The notes under the pieces are model-generated. The model was not told where the DNA came from and did not search any database. It saw only the letters and a list, made by a program, of their open reading frames with translations. DNA of 64,000 nt from positions 7,522,001 to 7,586,000 of the forward strand of contig NC_092590.1 in assembly GCF_047663525.1 (NCBI RefSeq), written 5' to 3'. The stretch comes from Anas platyrhynchos (taxonomy: Eukaryota > Chordata > Aves > Anseriformes > Anatidae). This document shows, piece by piece, positions 39,901-62,245 of the stretch. The number at the start of each line of letters is the position of its first letter. Position 1 is the first letter of the stretch. A program made the position numbers and the translations under genes.

Positions 39901-40449
39901 TCCCAGTCACATTCCAACCCTTCCCCTTACATCCCCCCAAGAGACACCCCTCACATGCTCAGACTACACGTATATGACCGTGAACATGTGGCCCAAGAGA
40001 AATCTCAAGATAGCTTCAAGCACATCACAGAAAAATGCAAGATGTGACAGCTATGTCCTATTTTTATCTCTTTTGCAAGCTGGCAGAAGTTAATTCTCAC
40101 TCTTCTATAATTACATATCAACAAAATGTATTTTTCAACACACAACACTGCCTTCAAACACCGACCAGAAAACTTATGTTTCTGCACGCTTTGTTCAGCC
40201 CGATTATTGTCAGAAAACTATGGATAAAAGCTATCAGAGGTGTGTAACACAAAAATGACATACCATCGCTGCTACTACACAGAATGAGCATTCAAATCTA
40301 GTTCTATTTTAAAAAAAATAAAGTTATTTGCCAGTGCCCATACCTGCTGTTATTAAGTAAGCTGCAACTATGTTGTGCTCAGTCTGTGTAAAGGCTGAAT
40401 GAGCTTCATTGTCACTTTGTGAGGAACCGGATGAATCATTCCAATGCAT
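30310..40449 (-). CDS. RRH: RRH, peropsin (retinal pigment epithelium rhodopsin homologue)
   Basis: Seven coding exons on the minus strand (40449-40344, 35866-35676, 34509-34410, 34294-34141, 33745-33577, 31378-31200, 30415-30310) join to 334 aa; human peropsin is 337. It is a seven-helix opsin with the NIIVLG of TM1, NLAFTD of TM2, DRY at 122-124 after TM3, the extracellular disulphide pair (Cys98 and the Cys of GATCTVNW), Lys284 in TM7 (LFAKSSTF) for the retinal Schiff base, and NPCIY (290-294), the NPxxY motif. Peropsin sits in the apical microvilli of the retinal pigment epithelium, binds all-trans-retinal preferentially and is thought to act as a photoisomerase or sensor of retinoids. 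The start was chosen because MHWNDSSGSS lines up with the human N-terminus and carries an N-glycosylation site; no in-frame ATG precedes it. Intron 1 is 4.5 kb. RGR is the nearest alternative but fits poorly. Confidence 0.97.
31200..31378 (-). CDS. RRH: RRH coding exon 6 (TM6-TM7, retinal lysine)
   Basis: Acceptor gttttacag|ATGTCTG, donor AACAAAAA|gtaagt; 179 bp for residues 241-299. Carries TM6 (FLVAWSPYS), Lys284 and NPCIY. Confidence 0.96.
33577..33745 (-). CDS. RRH: RRH coding exon 5 (TM5, ICL3)
   Basis: Acceptor cttatcag|GTCCTT, donor ACAAAG|gtatgg; 169 bp for residues 184-240. Encodes TM5 (FVVPLTVMFYCYY) and the third cytoplasmic loop up to DQVDVTK. Confidence 0.95.
33867..33899. repeat. 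Poly(T) tract, 33 bp, in RRH intron 4
   Basis: Uninterrupted T run between RRH coding exons 4 and 5, on the minus-strand transcript a 33-A stretch. Confidence 0.85.
34141..34294 (-). CDS. RRH: RRH coding exon 4 (TM4, ECL2)
   Basis: Acceptor cctttgcag|GAAGAAG, donor GATGC|gtaagg; 154 bp for residues 133-183. Encodes TM4 and the second extracellular loop, DPTGATCTVNW, with the second disulphide cysteine. Confidence 0.95.
34410..34509 (-). CDS. RRH: RRH coding exon 3 (TM3, DRY)
   Basis: Acceptor aaatttcag|ATCTATG, donor ATATAG|gtactg; 100 bp for residues 100-132. Encodes TM3 and the DRYLTIC motif. Confidence 0.95.
35676..35866 (-). CDS. RRH: RRH coding exon 2 (TM1-TM2)
   Basis: Acceptor tttctacag|GAGTG, donor TGCCAG|gtattg; 191 bp for residues 36-99. 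Contains TM1, the first cytoplasmic loop (KYKELRT), TM2 and Cys98 at the top of TM3. Confidence 0.95.
37098..37117. repeat. TTTA tetranucleotide repeat in RRH intron 1
   Basis: About five perfect ATTT units, a short microsatellite. Confidence 0.75.
37518..37551. repeat. Perfect 17-bp tandem duplication in RRH intron 1
   Basis: Two adjacent identical copies of cttaaaagaagctcatt. Confidence 0.85.
40344..40449 (-). CDS. RRH: RRH coding exon 1
   Basis: Residues 1-35 plus one base of Gly36: extracellular N-terminus with NDSS glycosylation sequon, then QTEHNIVAAYLITA entering TM1. Donor GCAG|gtatgg. Confidence 0.92.
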
Positions 40450-43400
40450 TTTGGACAAAAGAGACTTGTCGTCTGTCTCATCAAGATGAGGAAACGAGGA
40501 AACGCTACAAAGCCCTGTCAGGCAAATCCTTTCCTTATCCAACAGACTCACTGAACAATTAAAAAAAAGAGGCGGGGGAGAGCTGCCCCACCACTGACAG
40601 CCTCCAAGAATGATTTAATTGGACTAAAGTGCAAAGAAGTTTACGCTCCCAATCTATGCAGGAGAAAAGCTCGTTAATTAAAACAAAGAACAGCACAGAA
40701 CTGCGTACATTTCCAACAGGATACTTAAACTTTATTCTTACTGCTAAAGAGATTAAGTGTCACATGCCCCCAGACTTTTTGCTTCAAACCTCTTGTGCAA
40801 TGCTTCAGAAACCTCAGTAAAAATTGACTTGGGTCAGTTGGTCATCAGCCTGGCTCGGAAATACTTCCAGTCACCAGAGAGCACACAGCAGAAAAGCACA
40901 AATGGTGATTTCTTTAAAAAGCATGGTGTGTTTATTCTGAAGTCCATCCCTTCAAATACATAAAGACAGACTTTCTCCTCTTCAGGACTCTTGGTTTGAT
41001 TTAAACACTCAGACTGACAACACCCACAAGAACAGCCCCGTATTTCCTAAAGCAAAACGTGACTTTCAGAAAATTCAATTTTTATATTTTTCAAGCAGCC
41101 AGGTCTGCAGAGAACAGGTGTTAAACGTGCCTTGCAACCCTGAAGACACTTCCTCTCCCAGACACACACAGGTAGGCTTGGGCAAGTTTTCCGAAGCAGA
41201 AAATAATTAGACATTTTCCAAAAGGTTGAGCAGTGGGAGATTGTTTTCTTCTCTTCGGTGATGAGGTACCAGCACACCAGCGAGATGCTCAAGGCCTTGT
41301 GCAAAACCCTGTGTAAATATTAGCTGCAACAAACCCTTGCCCAGAGCTTAGATGCAGCATCAGTCTCAGCAATCAAAGCTGTTTACCTCCAGCTCCCCTC
41401 TTTGCAGTTCTGTTCCTATAGCGGGGATAAAAGTCACAAGGACAACCAACCAGTGCTACTCATCTCTAACCTGTGAAACACCCCTAAAGCTTTCCCTCCC
41501 TCTCCTCAGCTTTCCAAAGCAGACATCCTCTGTCTTTCGGCTACTTCAATCCAAAGGTAAGTAAATGTTGATCTAAAACTTAGGCAGTCGTGACAATTTG
41601 TTGTCATTGCTACAGAAGATCACAAGTCACAGTTCTACCAGCGAAGGCGTTAATGGCACAGAACTACCTTCATGCACTCTTATTTCCCAGGGTAATCGTA
41701 TCAATACACTATTTTTCCTGCCAGAAACGAACTAGGCAGGATCAGGGTGGGAGCGGATCGAAAGGGGAAATGACCTGTTCAGCAACAAAGCTACTTCCCT
41801 AGCGCCCCATTGTCCTGCCATGAAAGATAAAAGCATAATGAAAATTTTATACCTTCACTCTCCTCCCCTGAAACTTTGGCAAGGTTTACAAAAGCATCTC
41901 TAAGCTCAGAACTTCCACAGAACTTGGAGCTTGCCATGCTGACTGCCTCAAAAAGCAAAGCATCTCTGTTCGTATTCAGATCGGATTCTGGACTCGGGTA
42001 GCGGAGTTAATGAGACCATGCAGATTTTATACACACCTGTTGGTTAAAATCAGAGTTTCTAATATGTGCAGTCCATCCTGTTTCCATCTCTGCTTAAATT
42101 TGGCTGATATTAACGTAACAGGAACTGAGAGGAAAAAGGTCAAAATTAAAGACATTACCTAAAAGTAACAGTTTATAAAACAAAGCCAAAATATAGAGGA
42201 ATTCACTATTAAAATATACAAATAACCTCAAACGACAGAGCTTTTCCATTCTACTTGGCCAAGGTCAGTAGGAACAAAATGCAATTTCTATTTGAGTCGA
42301 TTCTTCAATTTGTAGACACCTGTATAGATACAGGGCAATGCAAGACTCATTACAGGGCTTAGCAAGTTGCAAATATTTCGGTTACATATTAAGTATTCAA
42401 AAACATATTTCAATCCACAGGTATAAGAGTAGAGAAACTTTCTGTTTGCATTAAAAAGAAATTATCTCATGTTTATTAGGTGTATCAACACTAGAGGGCT
42501 GTATAAGGCAGTGCTTCCCTTTAATCTTACTTCTATAAACATTTAAATGGTTCAAAACTGAAGGCAAACAATGTAATAAATTATATTTTTACTTCCCACA
42601 CAAAGTCCCTAGATTTAAACTGCTGATTAGAAAAGTTTGAGTCTGTAAGCAAAAGACTTTTAGCTGGCTGAACAAAACACCCTGAAAAACGTAAGGGACT
42701 CCAAAAACCTTTTTACTTGTCATGCTTGATCCATTAACCATCCATTTTCCAGTACACCTTTTCTTGCCAAGACAATACTTGGCACTACTGAAAGTAACTC
42801 TGCACCACTGTAAAAGTGACTGTCAAGTACAGCTTCAGGAAGATGTCCACGGCTTCTTGTGAGTGCTAGAGGGAATCGTTCTGTTCTACAACAGCCGGTG
42901 CTGCAGCCCTAGGTTAAAACATCCCAGTTATCTTCTGCACTTTGTCAAATTTCTGTCAAAGTAACATAAATGTGTGAGCTCTATCAAACAATCCTTCCAC
43001 AGCAACTACAGAAGAGACAAGGAGAGAAACATCCCTCCAGATAGGACTTTTAGAGACACTCAGTCTCAATAGCTAGGGAGCTTTACTATACACTTTGTGT
43101 GTTATTCTGTTTAGCAAAAATTTAGATCCCACGTTAAAATTATACGTATAGAAAACCAGAAGTCGAGTGCGGCACAGCCAACAGGTTCAAGATACCTTAA
43201 GCAATCTGATCGCAGTGATACAGCAGCTGCCAGTCAGCTGAAAGTTAAACCTTCTGCCTGGGTCAAATGCTGCGGTGACCAACACGTTCACTTGCAACCG
43301 CGTTCGGAGAGCAGGGCTTGGTTATCGGATGCGCTGCCCCAGCCAGCAGCCAGCACGTGCAGGCACTGATGAGGACGCAAGGACACAGGTATGGGACACC

Positions 43401-46152
43401 GCTACTGCGAGGGTCCTGGGCGGGGAAGCCAAGCTTTTGGGGCGTGCTGAAGCTGCTCCTAAGCTTCAGAGAAATTCTGCAGCTCCTACCTCGCTGCCAG
43501 AGCAAGGGGCGCTCAGGAGGCTCTTCAGGTGGCCCAAATATTTGCCCCCAAGGCTGCTGCTGGGGAGGAGAAATCTAAGGAGCACCAAACTGTCATTGAA
43601 AGCCTTCAGCACCATTAAGCCACCCCTCCCCGCACCCACTTTCAGACTGCAGTATGACTTGCACAAATATAAAACCCAAACACTTTGCACACTGGGATCA
43701 GGAGCACAGTGACAGAACCACAGACAGGACTGGAACAAAAGGCTCAGGAGAGGGGGAAAGGCGGCGTATAAAATCATGGACCCTGTATTTTAGTTCATTT
43801 CAGCATCATGTTGCAGACAAGAAATGACATTTTTTCCGACAGTAATATTTTTTTTTTTTCTAGTACAATTAGCAACTGCTCAGGTTAGGTGGGTAGGTGG
43901 GATCAGGTGCCATAGCACAGAGGTGGCAGGGCAGACTTGGGACTGGATGGGCCCTGCCAGACTAAATACATCCTTACCCAGCACCTTGTAAAAAAGACAG
44001 GTATGATACACAGCAGAAATCAACACAGGAATCCAGACACTGCTTCCTCATCCGGCAGCTCATTTCACACCCAATTGCTAAGGATATTCTTCCGTCAGCA
44101 TTTGAATGTCCTAAAACCTCTGCAAAGATTTAAGATTACGAATTCTCTCTGGATGTGTGTCCCATACAACCTAGCCTACAGGTGTAAGGCAGATAATCCA
44201 CTTCCCTGCAATCAGAGCCAGATCTTTCTCTGGAACTACCATGGCTAACATTGCTCTTTACCCTCTGACATGAAAGTCTTCTTTTGCTTTGCAATACGGC
44301 TTCAGACTCGAGCCCGACTCATTGCTCCACCTGCTGTGAGTCAAAGCATATGCCTCTTGCCCTGTGCTGCAGTACTGGCACTTCCCCAGCTGCCGCATTG
44401 ATGCAACTGGAAGGTGACAGCAGCAGCCGGCTGAGAGCAGGCAGTATCGTTGATCAGTATTGTTGAGTTGCAACGTCGTATCCCAGAGAGAGCTTCCAAT
44501 AGCTGCAAGATTTTGTCTGGATAAAGGGCAATTCTAATTGTACCATGCCTCAAGTCAGAGCCCTAAGTTGCTTAGGCCTGACAACACATGGTAACAGCAG
44601 TCTAAATACCTTTAAAAAAGTCTGTATTTAATTGACCCAATTAAATTTAAGTGTGTAGTAAGGGATACCGACTATTTTGTTGTTATTACTTCCCAATTGT
44701 GCTGTGGTTGAATAGTAGACTCCAATTCTTCTTATAAAAGCAGACCTAGCAGAAGTTTCAATGTATTTTTGCTTTTACTGAAAAGCATTTTTATCTGTTA
44801 TCCTACATAGCATGCGTTCAGACTGCGTAACTGAATCCTTGAAGCTTTCTTCCTAGCTTGTTTCAAGTTTTGTTTCAAAGATGGTTCAAAACTAGGAGTC
44901 TTGTTTGTTGAAGGGACCAGTAACTGTCCAGTTCTGGCACTGAAGGCTGCTAGAACTCATTTTCCTGCAACTGTGCTCATTATTAGGAACTGTAACAGCA
45001 CGATCAATTTCTAAATGTACACCTTTCCACACTGTGCATGGTGCTCAAAATATTTTTGACCTAGATTATTCTATAGACATCTTTTCAAAGATGCTTGCTA
45101 TGAGGGTCTGCCAACACTCCCCACTCCAAATGAAATCCAGGGAGGAAGATTCTACTTCCCTATTCATATTCAATTTCCAAAGCTAAGGATAGAGAAACAC
45201 AGGGTGCTTCTCCATGCTGTAAGAGATAGTTATTAGCTTTTCGACACCCCCACAATACATCCGAAAAGACTGAATCTGTACTGAAGGCTTGTGCAGCCTT
45301 TCTCAAGGCTTTTTAAAGCAACGCTTAACTGAAAGCGCTGCATGCAGAGGAGCCCTGCGATGGGCTATTTAATCTCAGCCTTCTGCGAGCTCAGAGCACT
45401 GGAACATCAAAACCTTGAGAGAAACAGGCTAAGAAGGTGAGGACAGTTAAAAACCCTTAGCACGTTTAGTATTGGTGTAATTAGATACAGTTAGGTGACT
45501 TAAGAATGGAATTAACCTTGTTTTGTTCATTAAACAGTATCTTCTGAGAAGAACAGGTCTTAATGCCTTCGGCTTTCATTGAGATTCATACATAAAAACC
45601 CATAAAATACTCTTTGCCATATTCCTTTTCTCATGTATGTTATTACGCATAAAAAAATCTGTAAACATAACATTTTTAAGTTGGTAAAAAATAGTTCGCT
45701 ATGGTTATTTGAAAGGCACGTCCATTTTAGAGCAAGCCAGAAGACTCCATGTAAAAAGGGGATAAGAACAAGGGATCAATCACACATGGTAACAGGTTCA
45801 TACTGACAAAGGTGCATGTGGTGAACCTGCTGGGTGTTTCTTTTTCTAAAAAAGATTTCAAATGATTGTTTAATCCAGATTCCAACACAAAGTCAAGCAT
45901 TGGCTAAGTCATTTGTCAGAAGCAGTTTAAGAATGACATTGAATCTTGGCTTAGTTTAGAACGTTGAGGGATATTCGAAGCAAGCTTCAGTTCTTCCCAT
46001 GTTGAAAAATAGTCATTAACAATAATGGTCATTTCATAGTTTCAAGTTCTTTATAAAAAGAAATTTTCAGGATCCTTTAGGATTTTTTTTCTTGCTTTTC
46101 ACCTCTGTAGATGATACGGTAAGACAGCAGGAAGATAATCGTTGTTCTGTTC
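40450..46152. other. RRH-GAR1 intergenic spacer
   Basis: 5.7 kb between the RRH start and GAR1 stop codons. The left side should hold the RRH promoter and 5' UTR, the right side the GAR1 3' UTR (candidate minus-strand ATTAAA at 45869-45874). A GC-richer block near 43260-43760 stays open for 145 codons on the plus strand but has no splice context or recognisable domain. No other gene seen. Confidence 0.55.
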
Positions 46153-46166
46153 TTAATATCCTCTCC
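46153..46166 (-). CDS. GAR1: GAR1 coding exon 6 (last 14 coding bases)
   Basis: Acceptor cttaaaatag|GGAGAGG; completes a Gly, then Arg-Gly-Tyr and TAA (46153-46155). It matches the human RGH ending in position and phase. The 3' UTR follows. Confidence 0.82.
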
Positions 46167-49100
46167 CTATTTTAAGAAAGAAAAACAGACTGATTAATTC
46201 ACAACCTCGATGCTTTTAAAGCAAATAAATGATACACAAACTATATGAATTGGTGAAATAATTCTTCATTATTAACTCTTCAACTTATAGTCCTTTTTCA
46301 TGCAGAAACTAGCATGGTTTTTACAAAGCATCAAAAAAACACAGAATACTGAGCTTTGGTTTAAGCTAGCTACTGTGATGCACAGCAACCTTTTTGTATA
46401 AAACTATGAACACCGATATGAAATAAAAATATGTTTAATATTTAAAAGTTTATAAATTGGGAGCTTTTCTTATTATGGAAATATAAGAACTGCACACTTA
46501 CCCCGAAAGCCTCCTCCACCACCTCTTCCTCCTCTGAATCCTCCTCCTCCTCTTCCTCCACCTCCTCTGAATCCTCCTCCTCTTCCTCCACCTCTTCCTC
46601 CTGAAGAGAGGAAAGAAATTAAACATAACAAAGAATTTACACACTCCTAAGAAGTGTAACAATTCATTTACAGCTTCTGAAAAGAAAACCAAACCCAACC
46701 AGAAATGGTTAACTGTGTCATCCTGGTACCTTCTCTTCGAGGGAAGATCTGCAGCATTTTAGGTGTTGTTGATTATCCAGTGTCTGGAATTCTAAACACG
46801 CTAATGAAACTCCAAGGTAATTGTTGGCCATCATGAAAAAAAAGTTAACCACAACTGTGATATGTGAAATCAATAGATTAAAGAATTTTGAAGTATATGT
46901 GCCTCCCCGCACACAAGGGGGCAGGGTGGGGAGGAAAGAGAAAAAATCTAGTAAGAAAAAATACTTAATTCCAGCATAAACCGAGTAGTACACTACAGAT
47001 CATGATCAACAAGCAGAGAAGGATGAGATCTACCGTATCTTCACCTCTTCTCTCAAAACACTGCATTTCAAGTATTTTGTCCAAACTAGATTTTTAGAGT
47101 ATATTACGAATGCAGCTTTTGCTGGTTTGTGTGGGTATAATCCACTGCCTTTTACCACAAGTTGATTCGTGCTCATGCTTTCTCTCTTCGTTATGTATCA
47201 GTGTACTCTCTTTCCTGCATTTTGAAGCGATTACTGAGCTAGGTACAAAAACAAGCTCCTGCCTTTGGAAAGGTGTCACTATCTCCTCCACTGAGCTATC
47301 AAAGAGAAAAATGCATAATGTTTCTCTTTAATGAACACAACTGCTGATTCAACCATTTAACTGTAACTTTACCAAAAACAAACAAGCAAATGTTTTGTGG
47401 CTTTCATTTTTGGGATCTCACCTCTGCCTCCGCCTCTTCCTCCTCCACGTCCACCACCACGTCCTCCTCTACCACCTCCACGGGGAGCACCTTTTTCTCC
47501 AGGAGGCCTTGGCAAAAACCTCTGAAGGGGGAGCAGCTTTGCTGGATCAATGTAAAACTGCAGGAAAAGAGTTACTTTAGGCTTTGAGAATACTGAGGTT
47601 AAAGGGCACTTTAACATCTCTCTTCTTTTACAAACGCTCACAGTCTGATCTTAACCCATTGTTAGAATAATAAAATGTTAGGAAATTATTAAAATATAGG
47701 TGATATTTGTATTTAATGCCTTTCATTCATTACATCTTTCTTCCTTTTTTTGTTCTTTAGGAGGGAAGAGCATAAAAGGTGCAAAATTGAGAAGGATGAA
47801 TAAATGAACATTTTCTAAGTACACATAGCTTTAAAAGTCAATAAAAACTCTTATTAAAGTATAATCTAACTGATGACATATCTAACTGATAACATACACA
47901 AGAATTGTGTTATTGAGGTTGGCTAACCTTTTGCATTTTTTTAAAAGAAGAAGCTTTCATGTTCTCAGACAATTTCACTGAAAAATACTGTGAGTTTCAT
48001 TAAGGAACACATCAGAAACAAAACATTTGAATAGCACTTTTGATTATCACACAATGGAATTTAAACATTTCAGACAATATATAAATTATCGTTTTAGAAA
48101 AGAAGCTAAACGTCACCCATTTCTAATTTTTCTCATGGTTACAAACACCGTATTTTGTGGTAAATTTGTTTTTCTTCCCATGTATCGAGGCATAAAAAAA
48201 GAACATAGTGGTGAAAAGAGTATATAAAAATGTAATCGTAAAGAAACAAATCTGTTTGGCCAGTACCTATCTCTATAGCCCCAGGGTGACCACAGGGTGC
48301 ATCTGGAACAGCAGAGATGCTGCACGGCCTTTGCTAGCGCTGTGCTGGCTTGTATGACTGCCTGGCTGGGGGATGAGATGAGGCAGCAGGGGCTGCTCGA
48401 CCCAACCACAAGCTCATCCTTATCCTACAGGGATGTGGTAGACACCGTGCAACTCCACGGGCAACCCTGTACTTATCCTGTGGCTCTTCAGTGTGTAAGG
48501 GCATTTTTGTGTAGTTCCAAAGACCATGAGCTGCTGCTGGCCAACTCTGCTCAATAAAACTCAAGATTAAATGGAGAACCAAGGAGCTGCAAAATGCACT
48601 CTAGCTCCCTTTTTATTTCTTCGTACACTGTAACAGGAAAACAAGTTTCTGAAATTCAATTCTGATGCAGAAAGCAAATCTGTAAGCTAATACATTCAGA
48701 CTGTGAGAAGGTTTTAAACCTGTGTGTTTACTCCCCATTTAGAGAGGGACAGGAAAATGAACTGTTTCCAAATTCTGCATCAAACCTCTTGAACAGTCAA
48801 TCAGGCCTTAAAAAAGCAAACCCCACATCACGCATATTTTTGAAGGATACAAAATCTGTTAGCTGCCCAAAGATTTCATCCACTTTGCCAATCTGCTCCT
48901 TATTATCCAGGTACACGGGCGCGTTGAAGTAAGGCACCCTGTTCTCTTCTGTTTTACACTTACAAACGAGGTCATCTTCACACGGATGCATGAACTCTCC
49001 CAATACTGCAATAAACCACAAACAAGCTGAAGGTCTCGAATAGCCCCTTTACATTAAGGAAATAAAATCTCTCCGTGTAACTTACAAACTACCGTTTCTG

Positions 49101-49281
49101 GAGGCCCCTGGTCGTATCCACCTCTGTTGAAGCCTCCTCGGCCGCCTCCCCGTCCGAAGCCCCCTCGCCCACCGCGGTTAAAGCCCCCTCTGTCGCCGCC
49201 GCCTCCTCCGCGATTAAAGCCGCCTCCTCTTCCTCCTCCTCCTCCTCCGCCACCTCTTCCTCCTCTCCCGCGGAAAGCCAT
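46153..49281 (-). CDS. GAR1: GAR1, H/ACA ribonucleoprotein complex subunit 1
   Basis: Six coding exons on the minus strand (49281-49086, 49005-48851, 47987-47928, 47557-47422, 46600-46502, 46166-46153) join to 219 aa; human GAR1 is 217. A Gly/Arg-rich N-terminus (1 to about 58, RGG repeats) and C-terminus (about 152-219) flank the conserved core ([52 protein letters not shown]). GAR1 joins dyskerin, NOP10 and NHP2 in nucleolar and Cajal-body H/ACA particles that pseudouridylate rRNA and snRNA and form part of telomerase. The CEDDLVCKC and DEIFGQL segments belong to the fold that contacts dyskerin. The gene is head-to-head with CFI. The protein ends FRGRGY where human has FRGRGH. Both Gly/Arg arms are purine-biased in the coding strand, so other frames give spurious Glu- or Arg-rich peptides. 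Confidence 0.96.
46502..46600 (-). CDS. GAR1: GAR1 coding exon 5 (C-terminal RGG)
   Basis: Acceptor cctctcttcag|GAGGAAG, donor CGGG|gtaagt; 99 bp for residues 183-215, entirely Gly/Arg with FRGG units. Confidence 0.9.
47422..47557 (-). CDS. GAR1: GAR1 coding exon 4
   Basis: Acceptor tttcctgcag|TTTTAC, donor GGCAGAG|gtgaga; residues 138-182. Encodes [20 protein letters not shown] and the start of the second RGG arm. Confidence 0.94.
47928..47987 (-). CDS. GAR1: GAR1 coding exon 3 (60 bp)
   Basis: Acceptor aactcacag|TATTTT, donor CAAAAG|gttagc; exactly 20 codons ([20 protein letters not shown]), nearly identical to human. Too short to stand out as an open frame. Confidence 0.93.
48851..49005 (-). 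CDS. GAR1: GAR1 coding exon 2 (core)
   Basis: Acceptor tttattgcag|TATTGG; residues 66-117, most of the core. The donor GATTTT|gtatcc is weak but is the only site that keeps phase 0 and continues into the conserved [10 protein letters not shown]. Confidence 0.93.
49086..49281 (-). CDS. GAR1: GAR1 coding exon 1 (N-terminal RGG domain)
   Basis: Residues 1-65 plus one base: MAFRGRGG, then RGG repeats, ending DQGPPETVV. Donor GTTT|gtaagt. Confidence 0.95.
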
Positions 49282-49319
49282 CCTCTACCTCCTCCTGAAC
49301 GGCGGCGGCAGGGCACCAC

Positions 49320-49505
49320 CTGGTGAAGGAGCAGAAGACATTTATTACGGATCCGGGCACGAACAGAGGCCATCACCGGCGGCCCCGCGTGCTGCCTGCC
49401 GCCTCCACCCCGGCTAAAACCACGCGGGACAGACATGAGGCGACAGCAGCCACCCCCAGCCCCTCCACCGCACCCAGCCTCCCTCAGGGCCGTCTCCCCT
49501 CTCAC
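49320..49505 (-). other. GAR1: Probable 5' UTR intron of GAR1
   Basis: Upstream of the GAR1 start on the minus strand, a good donor (CCTGAG|gtgaga, exon end 49506) and a pyrimidine-rich acceptor (ctgctccttcaccag|GTGG, exon start 49319) bracket 186 bp. This suggests a non-coding first exon in the shared promoter region. Inferred from splice motifs only. Confidence 0.45.
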
Positions 49506-49673
49506 CTCAGGGGCGGTTTTGCCGGTCCCCACCGGCCCTAACGGCTTTACCGGCCCTAACGGCAGCCCCACGCGGGCGCTGTGAGGCGTTGCCAGGGCGG
49601 GCCGCCGAGCGCGCCGCCTGCCGTAAAGCAGAGCCGGGGCCGCGCGACAGCGTCGCGAAATGGGGGGCTCTCC

Positions 49674-49681
<8 letters not shown>

Positions 49682-49710
<29 letters not shown>
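49682..49710. repeat. Poly(T) tract, 29 bp, after a poly(C) run
   Basis: A C run flows directly into 29 T residues inside the shared promoter. Its length is probably unreliable in any assembly. Confidence 0.85.
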
Positions 49711-49712
<2 letters not shown>

Positions 49713-49817
49713 GTTTTCTCATGTAAAAACGACCCAAACCGAGCCGCGTGGGCAGGGCGGGGCCGTGGGTTAATGGTTAAGGCTCCCCCCTCTCTCCCCC
49801 ATGCGCCGCTTTCAAAA

Positions 49818-49858
49818 ATAAATAAATAAATAAATAAATGAATAAATGAGTAAATAAA
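49818..49858. repeat. AAAT tetranucleotide repeat
   Basis: About ten AAAT units, imperfect at the right end (AATG, AGTA), just upstream of the CFI start codon. Likely length-polymorphic. Confidence 0.85.
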
Positions 49859-49953
49859 CGAGGAACGGGGCTGGTGTGGTTAAAAATTAGACAGGGAGCT
49901 GCCCGGGGGCGAGCTGCAGCACCCGCAGGGCTCCTCCGGGGGGAAGCTGGGCC

Positions 49954-62010
<12,057 letters not shown>

Positions 62011-62224
62011 AGCTCAGGAAACAAAATACTTCCTTGTTGTCATCCATGCGATAATGAACACTAGGCCTTTTTTACAATCAGCAGCCATGTACCTTAGCAA
62101 CTATGAGTACAAATCTTGAAATAATCTGTTTTGAAAATGCTTAATTCTTTGTGAATACCACAATTTTGCAGAAGCCCGTAGGAAAAGAATTTTATGGTGA
62201 CATGACTTCACAGCAAAATTCTCA

Positions 62225-62230
62225 AATAAA
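62225..62230 (+). terminator. CFI: CFI polyadenylation signal AATAAA
   Basis: AATAAA about 215 bp after the CFI stop codon, the first canonical signal in the right orientation, giving a short 3' UTR. Confidence 0.75.
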
Positions 62231-62245
62231 AGCATGCTTACTGCA

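Larger units (their letters stand above)
49282..49953. promoter_or_regulatory. Shared bidirectional promoter of GAR1 and CFI
   Basis: 672 bp separate the two divergent start codons. The GAR1-proximal part is GC- and CpG-rich. A GC box (GGGCGGGGCC, 49755-49764) and an HNF1-like element (GTTAATGGTTAA, 49769-49780) lie about 190 and 175 bp before the CFI start. A run of 29 T (49682-49710) after a C run, and an AAAT repeat (about 49818-49858), interrupt it. Two 15-bp copies of accggccctaacggc sit at 49531-49545 and 49549-49563. The head-to-head arrangement is the same in human. Transcription start sites cannot be placed exactly. Confidence 0.7.

Noticed and set aside
46498-46698. Arg-rich minus-strand frame
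   Set aside because: It is a shifted frame over GAR1 exon 5; splice phase requires the Gly/Arg frame.
47369-47641. 90-codon frame taken as one exon
   Set aside because: Only the middle (47422-47557) is exon 4 of GAR1. The ends run into introns on both sides.
49127-49417. Proline-rich plus-strand frame
   Set aside because: It is the reverse complement of the GAR1 RGG repeats; Gly codons become Pro codons.
49089-49571. 160-codon Glu-rich minus-strand frame
   Set aside because: It is a shifted frame of the GAR1 Gly/Arg exon; GGA-rich codons read as runs of Glu. It also crosses the probable 5' UTR intron.
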